Source of the DNA: Neobacillus piezotolerans
GTDB taxonomy: Bacteria > Bacillota > Bacilli > Bacillales > Cytobacillaceae
Direction: 5' to 3'
Assembly (NCBI RefSeq): GCF_003362805.1
Contig: NZ_QNQT01000003.1
Coordinates: forward strand, 369,380-433,379
Length of the DNA: 64,000 nt
Part shown: piece by piece, positions 8,782 through 17,406 of the stretch
How positions within the stretch are numbered: position 1 is the first letter of the stretch
How the letters are laid out: every line of letters starts with the position of its first letter
Position numbers and translations under genes: made by a program
The notes under the pieces: generated by a model
What the model saw: the letters and a program-made list of their open reading frames with translations, nothing else
Databases searched by the model: none
What the model was told of the DNA's origin: nothing

Positions 8782-9645
8782 TTATTGTAAAAAACCCTTT
8801 AAAAGCGATAAATTCTTTTCCAAAAACACAGCATGTTTCTCAATCCCCCGGCGTTTGCACCAGCCGATACTATTGAAAGCATCTGTGAATTGATAAAAAG
8901 GCAGCACGATTTCCAAATCAATCAATGGCCTGACACTGTTATATCCTTCTTGATAAGACTTATACAAGTCAGAATCGAAGCTCAAATAATCACGATACAG
9001 TTTTGTGAAATCAATTTCTGTCGAGCCAAACCGGACACTCTCAAAATCGATGATTCCGGAAACCTTATCGCCATCAACAATGATATTGGCAGGCCGGAAA
9101 TCCATATGTACAAAACTTGGTCCATCCGGAGACGGTAGCTGGCCCTTGATTTTTTCAAATTTAGTAATGGCTTGTTCGTATAGTCGCGAATCCAATACGT
9201 CCTTTACATCTGCGGCAAAACTGTAAAATTGCCGTTCAATGAAGTTAGACCAGTCGGTAAATTCGTTTTTTATACCGGTCAACTCTTTCCCGACAGGCGG
9301 CTGTACCGAATGCATCCCTGCTTGAAGGACCCCAACTTGATAGGCTACGGTGTGCGAAGTATCAGGTATCAACGGTTTTCCTTTTAACTCGGACAATAAA
9401 AAGGCGCCCGGACACTCCCCATCACCAGGCCAAACGTCGAGTAATTCCGGTATCGAAACCCTTCCCCTCAAAATTTCATAGGCCTCTAACTCACGCTGAA
9501 ATTTTAATTTCGTATAGGGAATTTTCACAAAAACAGTTTCACCTTTTGGCAAATTACATTTATAGACTGTGGAACTATGGGAATCTTCTACTTCGTTTAT
9601 TGATTGAATATGTAATTTGAATTGTTGAATGACGCGATTTAGCAT
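8782..9645 (-). CDS. Aminoglycoside phosphotransferase (APH)-family kinase
   Basis: This 287-residue protein-kinase-fold enzyme has the catalytic V-H-M-D-F-R-P-A-N-I-I-V loop (H-x-D-x-x-x-x-N) and the metal-binding G-I-I-D-F-E segment, with an N-lobe Lys in V-F-V-K-I-P. APH-like family members phosphorylate aminoglycosides, choline, homoserine, fructosamine or other small alcohols. Nothing here identifies the substrate or proves resistance. It stands alone, with no obvious terminator beyond the tyrZ leader region. Confidence 0.85.
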   Translation of the reverse strand: MLNRVIQQFKLHIQSINEVEDSHSSTVYKCNLPKGETVFVKIPYTKLKFQRELEAYEILRGRVSIPELLDVWPGDGECPGAFLLSELKGKPLIPDTSHTVAYQVGVLQAGMHSVQPPVGKELTGIKNEFTDWSNFIERQFYSFAADVKDVLDSRLYEQAITKFEKIKGQLPSPDGPSFVHMDFRPANIIVDGDKVSGIIDFESVRFGSTEIDFTKLYRDYLSFDSDLYKSYQEGYNSVRPLIDLEIVLPFYQFTDAFNSIGWCKRRGIEKHAVFLEKNLSLLKGFLQ

Positions 9646-9696
9646 TAAAACTCTCCCTATCTTTTAATGAAGCTAGCATCCAACCTAAATAGCTCA

Positions 9697-9834
9697 TTAT
9701 AAATATTTTTTAAACCCCTTACTTACGCAGCCGTCGTATCCTTCCCTTTCAAAAAAACGATGAGCACTTTGGCGCCTGGAGTTGCTTAATAGGATAATCC
9801 TATGGCAATCGATATCTCCTATTAATTTCCTCAT
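9697..9834 (-). pseudogene. 3' remnant of a GNAT acetyltransferase gene
   Basis: The 350-bp gap between two genes hides a 45-codon frame on the minus strand. It reads R-I-I-L-L-S-N-S-R-R-Q-S-A-H-R-F-F-E-R-E-G-Y, the last helix-strand unit of a GNAT domain, and ends at TAA 9697-9699. The upstream acetyl-CoA loop and the N-terminal domain are gone. An ATG at 9834 follows an AAGGGAAGG sequence, so a short peptide could still be made. I infer a decayed acetyltransferase gene. Confidence 0.6.
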
Positions 9835-9892
9835 CCTTCCCTTTATTCGATAAACAACTTGTTTTTTCCTTTTTGTCCTGGCGGGAAAAACA

Positions 9893-9926
9893 TAAAAGCG
9901 TTAATCCTTCTAAGATCAACGCTTTC
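9893..9926 (-). repeat. Dispersed hairpin element, copy 1
   Basis: AAAGCGTT/AACGCTTT forms the outer stem, with AATCCTTCTAAGAT inside. It lies 73 bp past the DinB stop at 9999 and probably ends that transcript. The flank is degenerate (GGGAAAAACAT instead of TTCAACAAAA). Confidence 0.6.
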
Positions 9927-9998
9927 AGTAATTGGATAATTACATTTCTTAACGGTCTTTGCATTTTTCCCAATTAAGGCGGGGAAGGCCGCTGTGCT

Positions 9999-10496
9999 TT
10001 AGGACCAATCTACGCCACCCCAAGAGGATTGCAGCTTTCTCAACAGAACAATTTGGCCGAGATGATACGTATCGTGCATCATGATATTGCTGAGTAAACG
10101 CTCAATCGAGTACCTGTTAGCTGCATAAGGAGCTTTTAATTTTTCATCGTCAAGGTCCGCAATGACCGTTTTCATTTTGTTCATGACTTCGTTAAGGCGC
10201 TGCACTGTCTGAGCCCACCCGTTTTCGTCTTCTGGATTCCCCGGATTTCCAAAAGTTTCTTCATTGTCTTCTGGCTTATGCGGGTTCTCTGTGCCTTTAA
10301 TTCGGTGGATTGCGTCTTCATTCCAAAATATCAGGTGATTGACAATCTGCCAAATCGAATTGCTGGTTCCCGAACTTGTCCATGCTGCCTCAGCTGCGGT
10401 GACTCCATGAAGCGCCTGATCCATGGATGCAAACCACTCATTCTCATGAAAATGCATGTCGAGATGTTCTAAAAACATTTTGGTTACAACTTGCAT
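9999..10496 (-). CDS. DinB-like domain protein
   Basis: This 165-residue four-helix-bundle protein of the DinB/YfiT superfamily has the typical helix 2 motif (S-N-S-I-W-Q-I-V-N-H-L-I-F-W-N) and the late M-M-H-D-T-Y-H-L-G-Q-I-V-L-L-R motif. The three expected metal-binding His positions (N-H-L, H-D-T-Y-H) are present. Members are metal-dependent thiol transferases or have no known role. It is the first of three DinB-family genes in this window (others at 27944 and 43611). Confidence 0.85.
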   Translation of the reverse strand: MQVVTKMFLEHLDMHFHENEWFASMDQALHGVTAAEAAWTSSGTSNSIWQIVNHLIFWNEDAIHRIKGTENPHKPEDNEETFGNPGNPEDENGWAQTVQRLNEVMNKMKTVIADLDDEKLKAPYAANRYSIERLLSNIMMHDTYHLGQIVLLRKLQSSWGGVDWS

Positions 10497-10606
10497 ACGA
10501 TCAATCTCCTCACTGTTTAGTGTAATCTTTCAAATCTTTGATTTTTCGATACTATTAAGTTTTTCGGAATTGACAGTTTTGACTAATACTCCACTTTAAC
10601 TAAAAA

Positions 10607-10645
10607 TAATTCAACAAAAAGCTGCCTTAATCCTTCTTGGGCAAA
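10607..10645 (-). repeat. Dispersed hairpin element, copy 2 (half element)
   Basis: TAATTCAACAAAAAGC and TTAATCCTTCTTGG are present, but the 3' arm of the stem is lost. It sits between divergent genes (DinB and TetR), so it does not follow any stop codon. Confidence 0.55.
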
Positions 10646-10753
10646 GGAAAATGGTCAAGTATTCATTTCGAATGTAAGGTATTTTTCTGTAAAATTGATA
10701 AAATTTTACACATTTTTAACACTTCTAATTAAAATAGAATGCTATTCTTAAAT

Positions 10754-10766
10754 CGACTGACAGTCG
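10754..10766. promoter_or_regulatory. Candidate TetR operator
   Basis: CGACTGACAGTCG is a perfect inverted repeat with a one-base centre, 24 bp ahead of the TetR-gene start. A TetR dimer binding here would autoregulate the gene. Confidence 0.5.
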
Positions 10767-10789
10767 GTCAATAATTAGGGGGCATGAGG

Positions 10790-11422
10790 ATGAGAGTTGT
10801 TAAAAAGGCCGAGGAACGCAGGAACGAAATACTGGATGCAGCGGATGAGCTTTTCGGTAAAAAGGGGTTTGACGGGACAACAACAAAGGATATTCTCGAT
10901 AAGGTTGGAATTGCCCGCGGGACGCTTTACTATCATTTTAAGTCGAAAGAGGATCTTATGGATGCGCTGATCGACCGCTATAGTAACCATCTTTTAGGTG
11001 TAGCAAAGGAAACTTCCAAGGACAAACGCATCCCCATAATCGAACGGATCATTCGTGTCGTAATTTCCATGAACCTAAAGGGTGGAAGCAGCAAGGAAAT
11101 AATGGATCACATTCATAAGCCACAGAACGCTCTTATGCATCAGAAAATAAAAAAGTTCATTATTAACGGCATTACGCCTATTATGGCCGAAATTATCCAA
11201 GATGGCATTGAACAGGGGATTTTCCAAACACCGTACCCATACGAGTGCATGGAAATGATTGTGACCTACATGAATACTGTTTTTGACGACGATATGGTTG
11301 AAATGACCGCCGAGCAGCGTGCTTCGCGCATACATGCGTTTATTTTCAATGCAGAAAGGCTTCTTGGAGCTGAAAATGGGAGTTTGATGGAAGTTTTGAA
11401 GATGTTTGGCGGCGAAGAATAG
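10790..11422 (+). CDS. TetR/AcrR-family transcriptional regulator
   Basis: The N-terminal HTH is typical: R-R-N-E-I-L-D-A-A-D-E-L-F-G-K-K-G-F-D-G-T-T, then T-K-D-I and A-R-G-T-L-Y-Y-H-F-K-S-K-E-D-L. The ligand domain of about 150 residues is not recognisable. I prefer ATG 10790, because AGGGGG stands only one base ahead of the first ATG (10784) and eight ahead of the second. The FtsX-type ABC exporter starts 54 bp downstream on the same strand, so this is probably its regulator. Confidence 0.9.
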   Translation: MRVVKKAEERRNEILDAADELFGKKGFDGTTTKDILDKVGIARGTLYYHFKSKEDLMDALIDRYSNHLLGVAKETSKDKRIPIIERIIRVVISMNLKGGSSKEIMDHIHKPQNALMHQKIKKFIINGITPIMAEIIQDGIEQGIFQTPYPYECMEMIVTYMNTVFDDDMVEMTAEQRASRIHAFIFNAERLLGAENGSLMEVLKMFGGEE

Positions 11423-11476
11423 AACTCAGAATACTCTTATTGTTAATGGGCAAATAGCTTAAAACAGAGGTGGCTT

Positions 11477-13780
11477 ATGTATTACAGAATAATTCGTAAC
11501 GACATGTTAAAGAGTAAAGCGATTACCCTGACTACCATGATATTTGTCGCAGCAGCAGCTATGCTTGTTTCACTCGCAGCGATTCTCGTAATCAATCTAA
11601 CGGGAGCGCTGGATACTCTTATGGAAAAGGCGGAAACGCCACATTTTATGCAGATGCACTCGGGTGAAATCGATATGGATCGGCTTGCATCCTTTGCTGA
11701 GCAAAATAACAGCGTCGAAGAATATCAGGTAGTTGAGTTTCTAGGCATGGATGGCTCGCAGATTATTTTAGGCGATCATTCGCTTGCGAATAGTGTTCAG
11801 GATAACGGCTTCAGCATACAGAACGAAAAGTTCGACTATCTACTTGATCTTAATGGGAACATCATCAACGTATCTGACGGCAAGATCTATGTTCCAGTAG
11901 CTTATATGAAGGACAAAACTACAAAGATCGGTGACAAGGCCGTAATAAGCGGGAAGGAATTTACCGTTGCGGGATTTCTCCGTGATTCGACTATGAATTC
12001 ATCACTCTCCGCATCAAAGAGATTTCTTGTAAGCAAAAATGATTTTGCGGAAATCAAAGACCTTGGCAGTATCGAATACCTGATTGAGTTCCGATTAAAG
12101 GATTTCTCGGCGATAGGGGAATTTGAAACAGCTTATGCTTCAGCAGGCCTTGAAGCGAACGGACCCACGGTTACCTATTCGCTTTTCAAAACGATGAACG
12201 CCATTTCAGACGGGATGATGATTTCGGTTATCCTTCTTGTAAGCGCACTTGTCATTGCAATTGCATTTATGAGCATACGCTTTACGCTCCTTGCAAAAAT
12301 TGAAGACGACTATCGTGAAATTGGCGTGATGAAAGCAATTGGGCTCCGCCTTTCCGATATAAAGAAGATATATCTTGCGAAATATGCAGCAATTGCCGCG
12401 GCAGGCAGCATTCTTGGGTTTATTCTTTCGCTTATTTTCCAAGGTATGCTTCTTGAGAATATACGGCTTTATATGGGCGAAAGCGAAAATTCTTCTTTTG
12501 CCATGGTTTTGGGAGTCATTGGCATATTCCTTGTATTTCTTGCAATTGTTACTTATGTAAACCTAGTCTTAAGACGTTTTCGGAAAATATCCGCTGCTGA
12601 AGCTATACGTTTTGGTACTTCCCAGGAAAAGAGAGCTGGTGCCAAGCGTTTTACTTTAACTGGAAACAGACTGTTTAGCACGAATGTTTTTCTCGGAATT
12701 AAGGATGTTCTCGCAAGAAAAAGACTTTATGCCACAATGCTTGTAGTCCTGGTGATTTCAGCATTTATTATTATTGTTCCTCAGAACCTGTACAACACGA
12801 TTTCGTCTAAAAACTTCATCGAATATATGGGGATTGGGAACTATGATTTGCGGATTCAGACCAGTATAGCTGACAAAACCGATGAAATTGTAAAGGCGAT
12901 TGAAAGCGACAGTGACGTTTCAAAATATGTCGTTATGACAACTAAGACTTTTAAAGTAAAAACCAATGGGTCAGAGGAAAACATGAAAGTCGAACTCGGT
13001 GACCATTCGGCATTTCCTATCGAGTATTCTGAGGGGAGAGCACCGGCTGCAGAAAACGAAATCTCACTGTCGACTATATATGCTGATGAGATGGGTAAAA
13101 AGGTCGGTGATGTCATTACGCTGGTGATTGAAGGGAAAGAGAAAAATCTCACGGTTACAGGAATATACTCCGATGTAACGAACGGTGGCAAAACCGCAAA
13201 GGCTGTATTCACCGACAATTCGGCGAACGTCATATGGACCATCGTTTGTGTTGAACTTTCAGATAAATCCCTCATTGACAGCAAGGTTTTAGGATACTCG
13301 GAAAAATTTGATTTTGCTAAGACATCCGATATTGATGAATTTGTTCTACAGACTTTCGGCTCGACAATAAGTTCCGTCGAAATGGCTTCCTACGCTGCAA
13401 TTGCTGTTGCGCTGGTTATTACGGTTCTGGTTACCTTGTTGTTTATGAAAATGCTTATTGCAAAGGACAGGTATTCCATTGCCGTCATGAAGGCGTTCGG
13501 TTTTACAAACTCGGATATTAAGGTGCAATATGTATCCCGCTCGGTTTTCGTTTTGATCATCGGAATTTTCCTTGGCACACTTTTGGCAAACACACTTGGA
13601 GAAATGCTTGCGGGTGCAGTAATCTCCTCGTTTGGGGCATCAACGTTTAACTTCGAAGTCAATCCGCTATCTGCGTATCTGATAAGTCCATTGATGATGA
13701 TATGCGTGGTGCTTTTTGCAACAGTGATTGGCACAACACGAACAGGGCAAATAAACATATCCGAAAATATAAAGGAGTAG
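11477..13780 (+). CDS. FtsX-like ABC transporter permease
   Basis: This 767-residue permease has the MacB/FtsX layout: an N-terminal helix (TTMIFVAAAAMLVSLAAILV), an extracellular domain of about 200 residues, three helices with V-M-K-A-I-G-L-R, then a second helix-outer domain-three-helix unit with V-M-K-A-F-G-F. The repeated M-K-A-(I/F)-G motif faces the ATPase. Such proteins export peptides, antibiotics or lipoproteins, or act as mechanotransmission sensors. An RBS (AGAGGTGG) precedes ATG 11477. The ATPase gene follows after 5 bp. Confidence 0.9.
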   Translation: MYYRIIRNDMLKSKAITLTTMIFVAAAAMLVSLAAILVINLTGALDTLMEKAETPHFMQMHSGEIDMDRLASFAEQNNSVEEYQVVEFLGMDGSQIILGDHSLANSVQDNGFSIQNEKFDYLLDLNGNIINVSDGKIYVPVAYMKDKTTKIGDKAVISGKEFTVAGFLRDSTMNSSLSASKRFLVSKNDFAEIKDLGSIEYLIEFRLKDFSAIGEFETAYASAGLEANGPTVTYSLFKTMNAISDGMMISVILLVSALVIAIAFMSIRFTLLAKIEDDYREIGVMKAIGLRLSDIKKIYLAKYAAIAAAGSILGFILSLIFQGMLLENIRLYMGESENSSFAMVLGVIGIFLVFLAIVTYVNLVLRRFRKISAAEAIRFGTSQEKRAGAKRFTLTGNRLFSTNVFLGIKDVLARKRLYATMLVVLVISAFIIIVPQNLYNTISSKNFIEYMGIGNYDLRIQTSIADKTDEIVKAIESDSDVSKYVVMTTKTFKVKTNGSEENMKVELGDHSAFPIEYSEGRAPAAENEISLSTIYADEMGKKVGDVITLVIEGKEKNLTVTGIYSDVTNGGKTAKAVFTDNSANVIWTIVCVELSDKSLIDSKVLGYSEKFDFAKTSDIDEFVLQTFGSTISSVEMASYAAIAVALVITVLVTLLFMKMLIAKDRYSIAVMKAFGFTNSDIKVQYVSRSVFVLIIGIFLGTLLANTLGEMLAGAVISSFGASTFNFEVNPLSAYLISPLMMICVVLFATVIGTTRTGQINISENIKE

Positions 13781-13785
13781 GAGAT

Positions 13786-14544
13786 ATGAACAAGATTATT
13801 AATGGGGATTCTATTGTAAAGTCCTTCGGAGAGGGAGTTGAGCAGCGCAATGTCCTCGACGGAGTGTCTGTAGAAATTAACGAGGGCGAGTTCGTTTCTA
13901 TTATGGGATCTTCTGGCTCTGGAAAATCGACGCTAATGTTTGCACTCAGTGGGATGGATCGTATTGATAGCGGAACAGTCGTTTTTGACAACAAAGATTT
14001 ATCGGCCATCGGAGAGAAGCAACTTTCAGATATACGCCGAACAGAAATGGGATTTATTTTTCAACAGCCGACGATGTTAAAAAACTTGAACATTCTTGAT
14101 AATATCATCCTACCGTCAATAAAGGATAATAGAAAGAACACCGAAACAATTGCGCAGAAGGCAAAAAGCCTTATGAAAAGAGTAGGCATTTCAGAGCTTG
14201 AAAAGCGTGATATCACCCAAGTTTCGGGAGGACAGCTTCAGCGTGCGGGAATATGCAGAGCGCTAATGAACAATCCGAAAATCATCTTCGGGGATGAGCC
14301 TACAGGGGCGCTCAACTCAAAGTCCGCGCAAGAGATTATGGATATTTTATCGGAAATTAACACAGAAGGTACTGCAGTTATGATTGTAACCCATGACGCA
14401 AAGGTGGCAGCTAGGACGGAACGTATACTGTTTATGCGTGACGGAAAAATCGTAAGCGAAATGAAACTGCCGAAGTTTAATGGTTTGGATATAGAGGACA
14501 GGGTCGAGAAGGTAACTTCAAAAATGTTGGAAATAGGAATATAA
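13786..14544 (+). CDS. ABC transporter ATP-binding protein (LolD/MacB-type)
   Basis: This 252-residue ATPase has Walker A G-S-S-G-S-G-K-S, Q-loop F-Q-Q-P, signature V-S-G-G-Q-L-Q-R, Walker B I-I-F-G-D-E-P and switch His in V-T-H-D. ATG 13786 behind AGGAGTAGG is chosen; a longer in-frame start would overlap the permease gene. It pairs with the FtsX-type permease as an exporter. The short C-terminal extension after the switch region is unremarkable. A terminator follows. Confidence 0.93.
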   Translation: MNKIINGDSIVKSFGEGVEQRNVLDGVSVEINEGEFVSIMGSSGSGKSTLMFALSGMDRIDSGTVVFDNKDLSAIGEKQLSDIRRTEMGFIFQQPTMLKNLNILDNIILPSIKDNRKNTETIAQKAKSLMKRVGISELEKRDITQVSGGQLQRAGICRALMNNPKIIFGDEPTGALNSKSAQEIMDILSEINTEGTAVMIVTHDAKVAARTERILFMRDGKIVSEMKLPKFNGLDIEDRVEKVTSKMLEIGI

Positions 14545-14550
14545 CCTTTT

Positions 14551-14592
14551 AAAAGATGTTTGTAGTCTTCATTGAACCACAAACATCTTTTT
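14551..14592 (+). terminator. Terminator of the TetR-ABC exporter genes
   Basis: AAAGATGTTTG (14552-14562) pairs with CAAACATCTTT (14580-14590) and ends in a T-run. Confidence 0.85.
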
Positions 14593-14741
14593 GTATGCGT
14601 ATATTTATTCATTGAGTTCCCGTGCCGGTGTTCAATAAGTTCTGGTTCTCCTTTATCCCGAAAACGAATGTCTCTTCAAATCAAGAAGATTCCGGTAGAA
14701 TGTCAAAGAGTGGTTGATGTCTGACGAGAAAGAGCCAAACC

Positions 14742-15095
14742 TTATCTCACTATTGTAAAGTTTTCTTCATCTTCATTAACAGGCACATCAATTATATTCA
14801 CTTTCTTGACTGATGCACGTTTCAATGACTGCATGCAATTTACCAAGAACTGAATTTTCGATTCTTCCCCCTGTAATTCAGCTTCCACACTTCCATCTTC
14901 TAAATTTTTTACCCACCCGGTTAAGTCCAATCTTTCGGCAATACGAAATAATTCCAGGCGAAATCCTACTTTTTGCACTCTTCCCGAAAAAACTATTCTC
15001 TTTCTGATCCTATTACCTGAAGGAAATTGCGGTAACTTAACATTATTTGCATGCCTAATTACATATCCATCTCTTAGTTTTTTTAAAACTTTCAT
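14742..15095 (-). CDS. Acylphosphatase-like protein with N-terminal extension
   Basis: Residues about 32-117 form an acylphosphatase domain: F-S-G-R-V-Q-K-V-G-F-R carries the phosphate-binding loop and catalytic Arg, and W-V-K-N-L-E-D-G-S-V-E carries the catalytic Asn. The enzyme class hydrolyses carboxyl-phosphate bonds. The usual family length is about 90, so the 31 basic residues in front are extra. The first of the two usual glycines in the loop is replaced by Lys (V-Q-K-V rather than V-Q-G-V). Activity is likely but not certain. Confidence 0.8.
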   Translation of the reverse strand: MKVLKKLRDGYVIRHANNVKLPQFPSGNRIRKRIVFSGRVQKVGFRLELFRIAERLDLTGWVKNLEDGSVEAELQGEESKIQFLVNCMQSLKRASVKKVNIIDVPVNEDEENFTIVR

Positions 15096-15236
15096 CTTTC
15101 CCCATCCTTTTATGGCCGATTTTGAAGCTTTTGGCTATTTAACCATTAGGTTGATTCTAAGTATAAAGATAACCGCCTTCTAAGGGGGGCGGTTATCTGA
15201 GCTAAGGTCTCCGTTTGTTGAACCCACAACTGCTTT

Positions 15237-15713
15237 TTATTGAGACAATTTCAGGATAAATTCTTCAACTTCCTCAGATCTTGAATTGGAGTATCCCTTG
15301 TCTTCTCCTTTTATTTCAAATCCACACTTTTCTAATACGCGAATGGAAGCAATGTTATCCTTCGCCGCACGTGCATAAAGAGGGCGAATGGTTATACAAT
15401 CCAGAAATTGAGAGAGTGCCTCTGTCGCTACACCTTTCCCCCAGTATTCTCGTCCAATCCAATAGCTGACTTCCCGTTCACCGAACTGTTCAAAGCTTGA
15501 GACATATCCTGCCACTTTTCCGCCATACATGACCGTCTTTTTTATAATCGCCTCATTGTTTAAAATCTTCTCCCAATGTGCCTTAAAAGCGACATTGTCA
15601 GACGGGTCCATTGTAGTAAAGGCGGCCATGAAATTAGCGGTCGTGTCCATCTGCTGTTCAAAAAAAATCTCCAGGTCCTCCTCGATTACGTCACGCAACA
15701 TCACGATTTCCAT
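15237..15713 (-). CDS. GNAT-family N-acetyltransferase (RimJ/RimL type)
   Basis: This 158-residue protein has the GNAT core: V-S-Y-W-I-G-R-E-Y-W-G-K-G-V-A-T-E-A-L (acetyl-CoA loop) and R-A-A-K-D-N-I-A-S-I-R-V-L-E-K-C-G-F. The W-I-G-x-x-Y-W-G-K-G form is usual in the RimJ/RimL subgroup, which acetylates alpha-amino groups or antibiotics. I prefer ATG 15713, which has GAGGTG four bases upstream. The earlier ATG at 15725 has no such site. Confidence 0.85.
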   Translation of the reverse strand: MEIVMLRDVIEEDLEIFFEQQMDTTANFMAAFTTMDPSDNVAFKAHWEKILNNEAIIKKTVMYGGKVAGYVSSFEQFGEREVSYWIGREYWGKGVATEALSQFLDCITIRPLYARAAKDNIASIRVLEKCGFEIKGEDKGYSNSRSEEVEEFILKLSQ

Positions 15714-15792
15714 TTTACACCTCATTAAGGTACAAATTTTTTCAAACCACCGATTAATTTAAACATTTATGAAGTATTCTCCAGTTTGTTCA

Positions 15793-15842
15793 TTAAGGAA
15801 TTCAACAAAAAAGGCCGTTAATCCTTCTTGGATCGACGCCCG
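15793..15842 (-). repeat. Dispersed hairpin element, copy 3
   Basis: The full flank TTAAGGAATTCAACAAAA, then GGCCGT, the ATCC-TTCTT-GGAT tip and ACGCC. It lies between the GNAT start at 15713 and the gene ending at 15993, and could terminate the latter. Confidence 0.65.
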
Positions 15843-15992
15843 TGTTGAGCTTTACTATTGAATCCTTAGCTGATTTCAATATGAAATTCGATACTTTAAA
15901 TAATACTGGAATTAATAAAATATTTATAAAATAAATGGACTCCCAATTTGGAAGTCCACAGTCTGCTATAGCCGCTCGGTTAAAGGATGGCT

Positions 15993-16208
15993 TTATTCAT
16001 TAGTATTTTGTGTTTTGGAGCCATCCTCGTTTGCGTCAACAATACCTACACCTGACCTGTTTTCCAGCGATTGGCCTGTAGGAGCACCTGCAACGGAACC
16101 AAATGGATCAAGTGCGGCAGCCATTGTATCCCCGGGAACCACGCCTACATTAAATGCGATTGACCCGCTATCATTAGTCTTACGTTTGTCCTCGTTGTTA
16201 TCAGCCAC
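15993..16208 (-). CDS. Small hydrophilic protein, unknown
   Basis: This 71-residue protein is rich in Gly, Ser, Asn and Asp, with F-N-V-G-V-V-P-G-D-T and S-V-A-G-A-P-T-G-Q-S. It has no cysteine and no membrane segment. The start ATG 16208 follows GTGAGGGAGTG. The composition recalls small spore or germination proteins of bacilli, but no family motif is visible and I assign no role. Confidence 0.55.
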   Translation of the reverse strand: MADNNEDKRKTNDSGSIAFNVGVVPGDTMAAALDPFGSVAGAPTGQSLENRSGVGIVDANEDGSKTQNTNE

Positions 16209-16481
16209 TGTATTTCACTCCCTCACTTTTTATAGGAAAGCGCAAAATTTTTACCAGCACTGTCCCGTACCATATTTTGTCCCAAAGTGGAAAATTTACA
16301 AGGAGGAAGTAGCAGAACTTGTTCGACTTACAATTCATTTAACTATCCACGAGCACCATTTTGGAAATAAACCTTCAAAAAGTATGAATGATATCTTGTC
16401 CAATAATTAGGGTATTGAGATAATGATTTATCTCAACCAGAACGCACACAATTAAAGCAGCGCTGTTAAGGAGAGAGTTTT

Positions 16482-16916
16482 ATGTTACACTTTTTCTTTT
16501 TATTACGTATCGTTACATTTTTGTTTGCAGTTTTCACCAGCGGAGTTGACAATGTTGTAGAGGTCGATGTTAACTATTGGGAAAACGGAGTAAAAAACCA
16601 ACAAGTTGACGTGTTGTTGCACAAAGAAGACAAACGTGTTTTTGTCGATGCCGTTCATGATGCAAAGAAAATGGATGAAGATAAACTAATACGGACTAAG
16701 CCGTCTTTGACAATCAATATCATGTCAAAAGAGGGAGATTATAAGGGCTACGAATTATGGATCACTTCCGACGGGAAAAGCTATATGGAGAGTTTGGATG
16801 CTGCCGATGGCGGGATGTTTAAGCTGTCCAAATCCTCTGTGAAGGAATTGACTGAATTTCTAGAGACAAAGGGAAAAGCAGATGTTATTCAAAATGATGT
16901 GGAATTCGAGGAGTAA
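16482..16916 (+). CDS. Small exported or membrane-anchored protein, unknown
   Basis: This 144-residue protein begins with a hydrophobic leader (LHFFFLLRIVTFLFAVFTSG) that is a signal peptide or anchor. The mature part is soluble and mixed alpha-beta, with a V-D-V-N-Y-W-E-N-G-V-K strand and an acidic C-terminus. ATG 16482 follows AAGGAGAG. The gene is 61 bp ahead of a small membrane-protein gene on the same strand, so the two may be co-transcribed. The family is unknown. Confidence 0.65.
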   Translation: MLHFFFLLRIVTFLFAVFTSGVDNVVEVDVNYWENGVKNQQVDVLLHKEDKRVFVDAVHDAKKMDEDKLIRTKPSLTINIMSKEGDYKGYELWITSDGKSYMESLDAADGGMFKLSKSSVKELTEFLETKGKADVIQNDVEFEE

Positions 16917-16976
16917 TTCAATTATATATGCGTGAGGCAGTCGCATGGGGAAGGTTTCTTCGAGGGGAGGGAACCC

Positions 16977-17255
16977 ATGGTTAACCATCTTTACAGCTAT
17001 AATAAGAATTTTTTACCCTTGCATTTACTTTTATGGGGTGCGATGGCATTGGGGTTTTACATGTCTTCTGATAAAAATGACTGGTTGGAAAGTGCTGTTA
17101 TGGGTTCCTTTGTATTTAACACCGTTGCTTCCATACCCATGCTCATTCACTGTTTTAAAAATCAATTTAGTTATAAAGAGCTATTGATGACGTACGGAAT
17201 TTTCCTAATTCCATATTGGGTAATAGCTGTATTAATAAGAGTATTTTTATTTTGA
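16977..17255 (+). CDS. Small three-helix membrane protein, unknown
   Basis: ATG 16977 with GAGGGGAGGG just upstream gives a 92-residue protein. An earlier in-frame start at 16932 has no ribosome site. Three hydrophobic segments are visible (LLLWGAMALGFYM, AVMGSFVFNTVASIPMLIH and LMTYGIFLIPYWVIAVLIRV). There are no conserved charged residues inside the membrane parts. It may work with the preceding exported protein. No family is recognised. Confidence 0.65.
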   Translation: MVNHLYSYNKNFLPLHLLLWGAMALGFYMSSDKNDWLESAVMGSFVFNTVASIPMLIHCFKNQFSYKELLMTYGIFLIPYWVIAVLIRVFLF

Positions 17256-17273
17256 GTGGTAAACAGGCGTGAT

Positions 17274-17403
17274 TTATTTTACTGCATTAGGAAATAGTAT
17301 CATAAATGCTTCTCGATTTAATCCATTTTTACCGTTCCACCAACAAACTGGATAGGACCAATCATTTTTATAATGATTTGGCGTTTCCCGTTTATCAATA
17401 AAA
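17274..17403 (-). pseudogene. Possible gene 3' remnant abutting the repeat array
   Basis: The minus strand reads T-P-N-H-Y-K-N-D-W-S-Y-P-V and W-W-N-G-K-N-G-L-N-R-E-A-F-M-I-L-F-P-N-A-V-K before a TAA at 17274-17276. This looks like real protein. Upstream, the frame runs straight into the 52-bp array, so the 5' part appears to have been replaced by repeats. The family is not recognised. Confidence 0.35.
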
Positions 17404-17406
17404 CCT

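Noticed and set aside
12856..13758. Minus-strand frames within the FtsX-type permease and ATPase
   Set aside because: Typical shadows of long hydrophobic genes; no starts or terminators of their own.
16015..16410. Plus-strand frame over the 71-residue gene
   Set aside because: Opposes a minus-strand gene with a better ribosome site; the tail after 16261 has no start.
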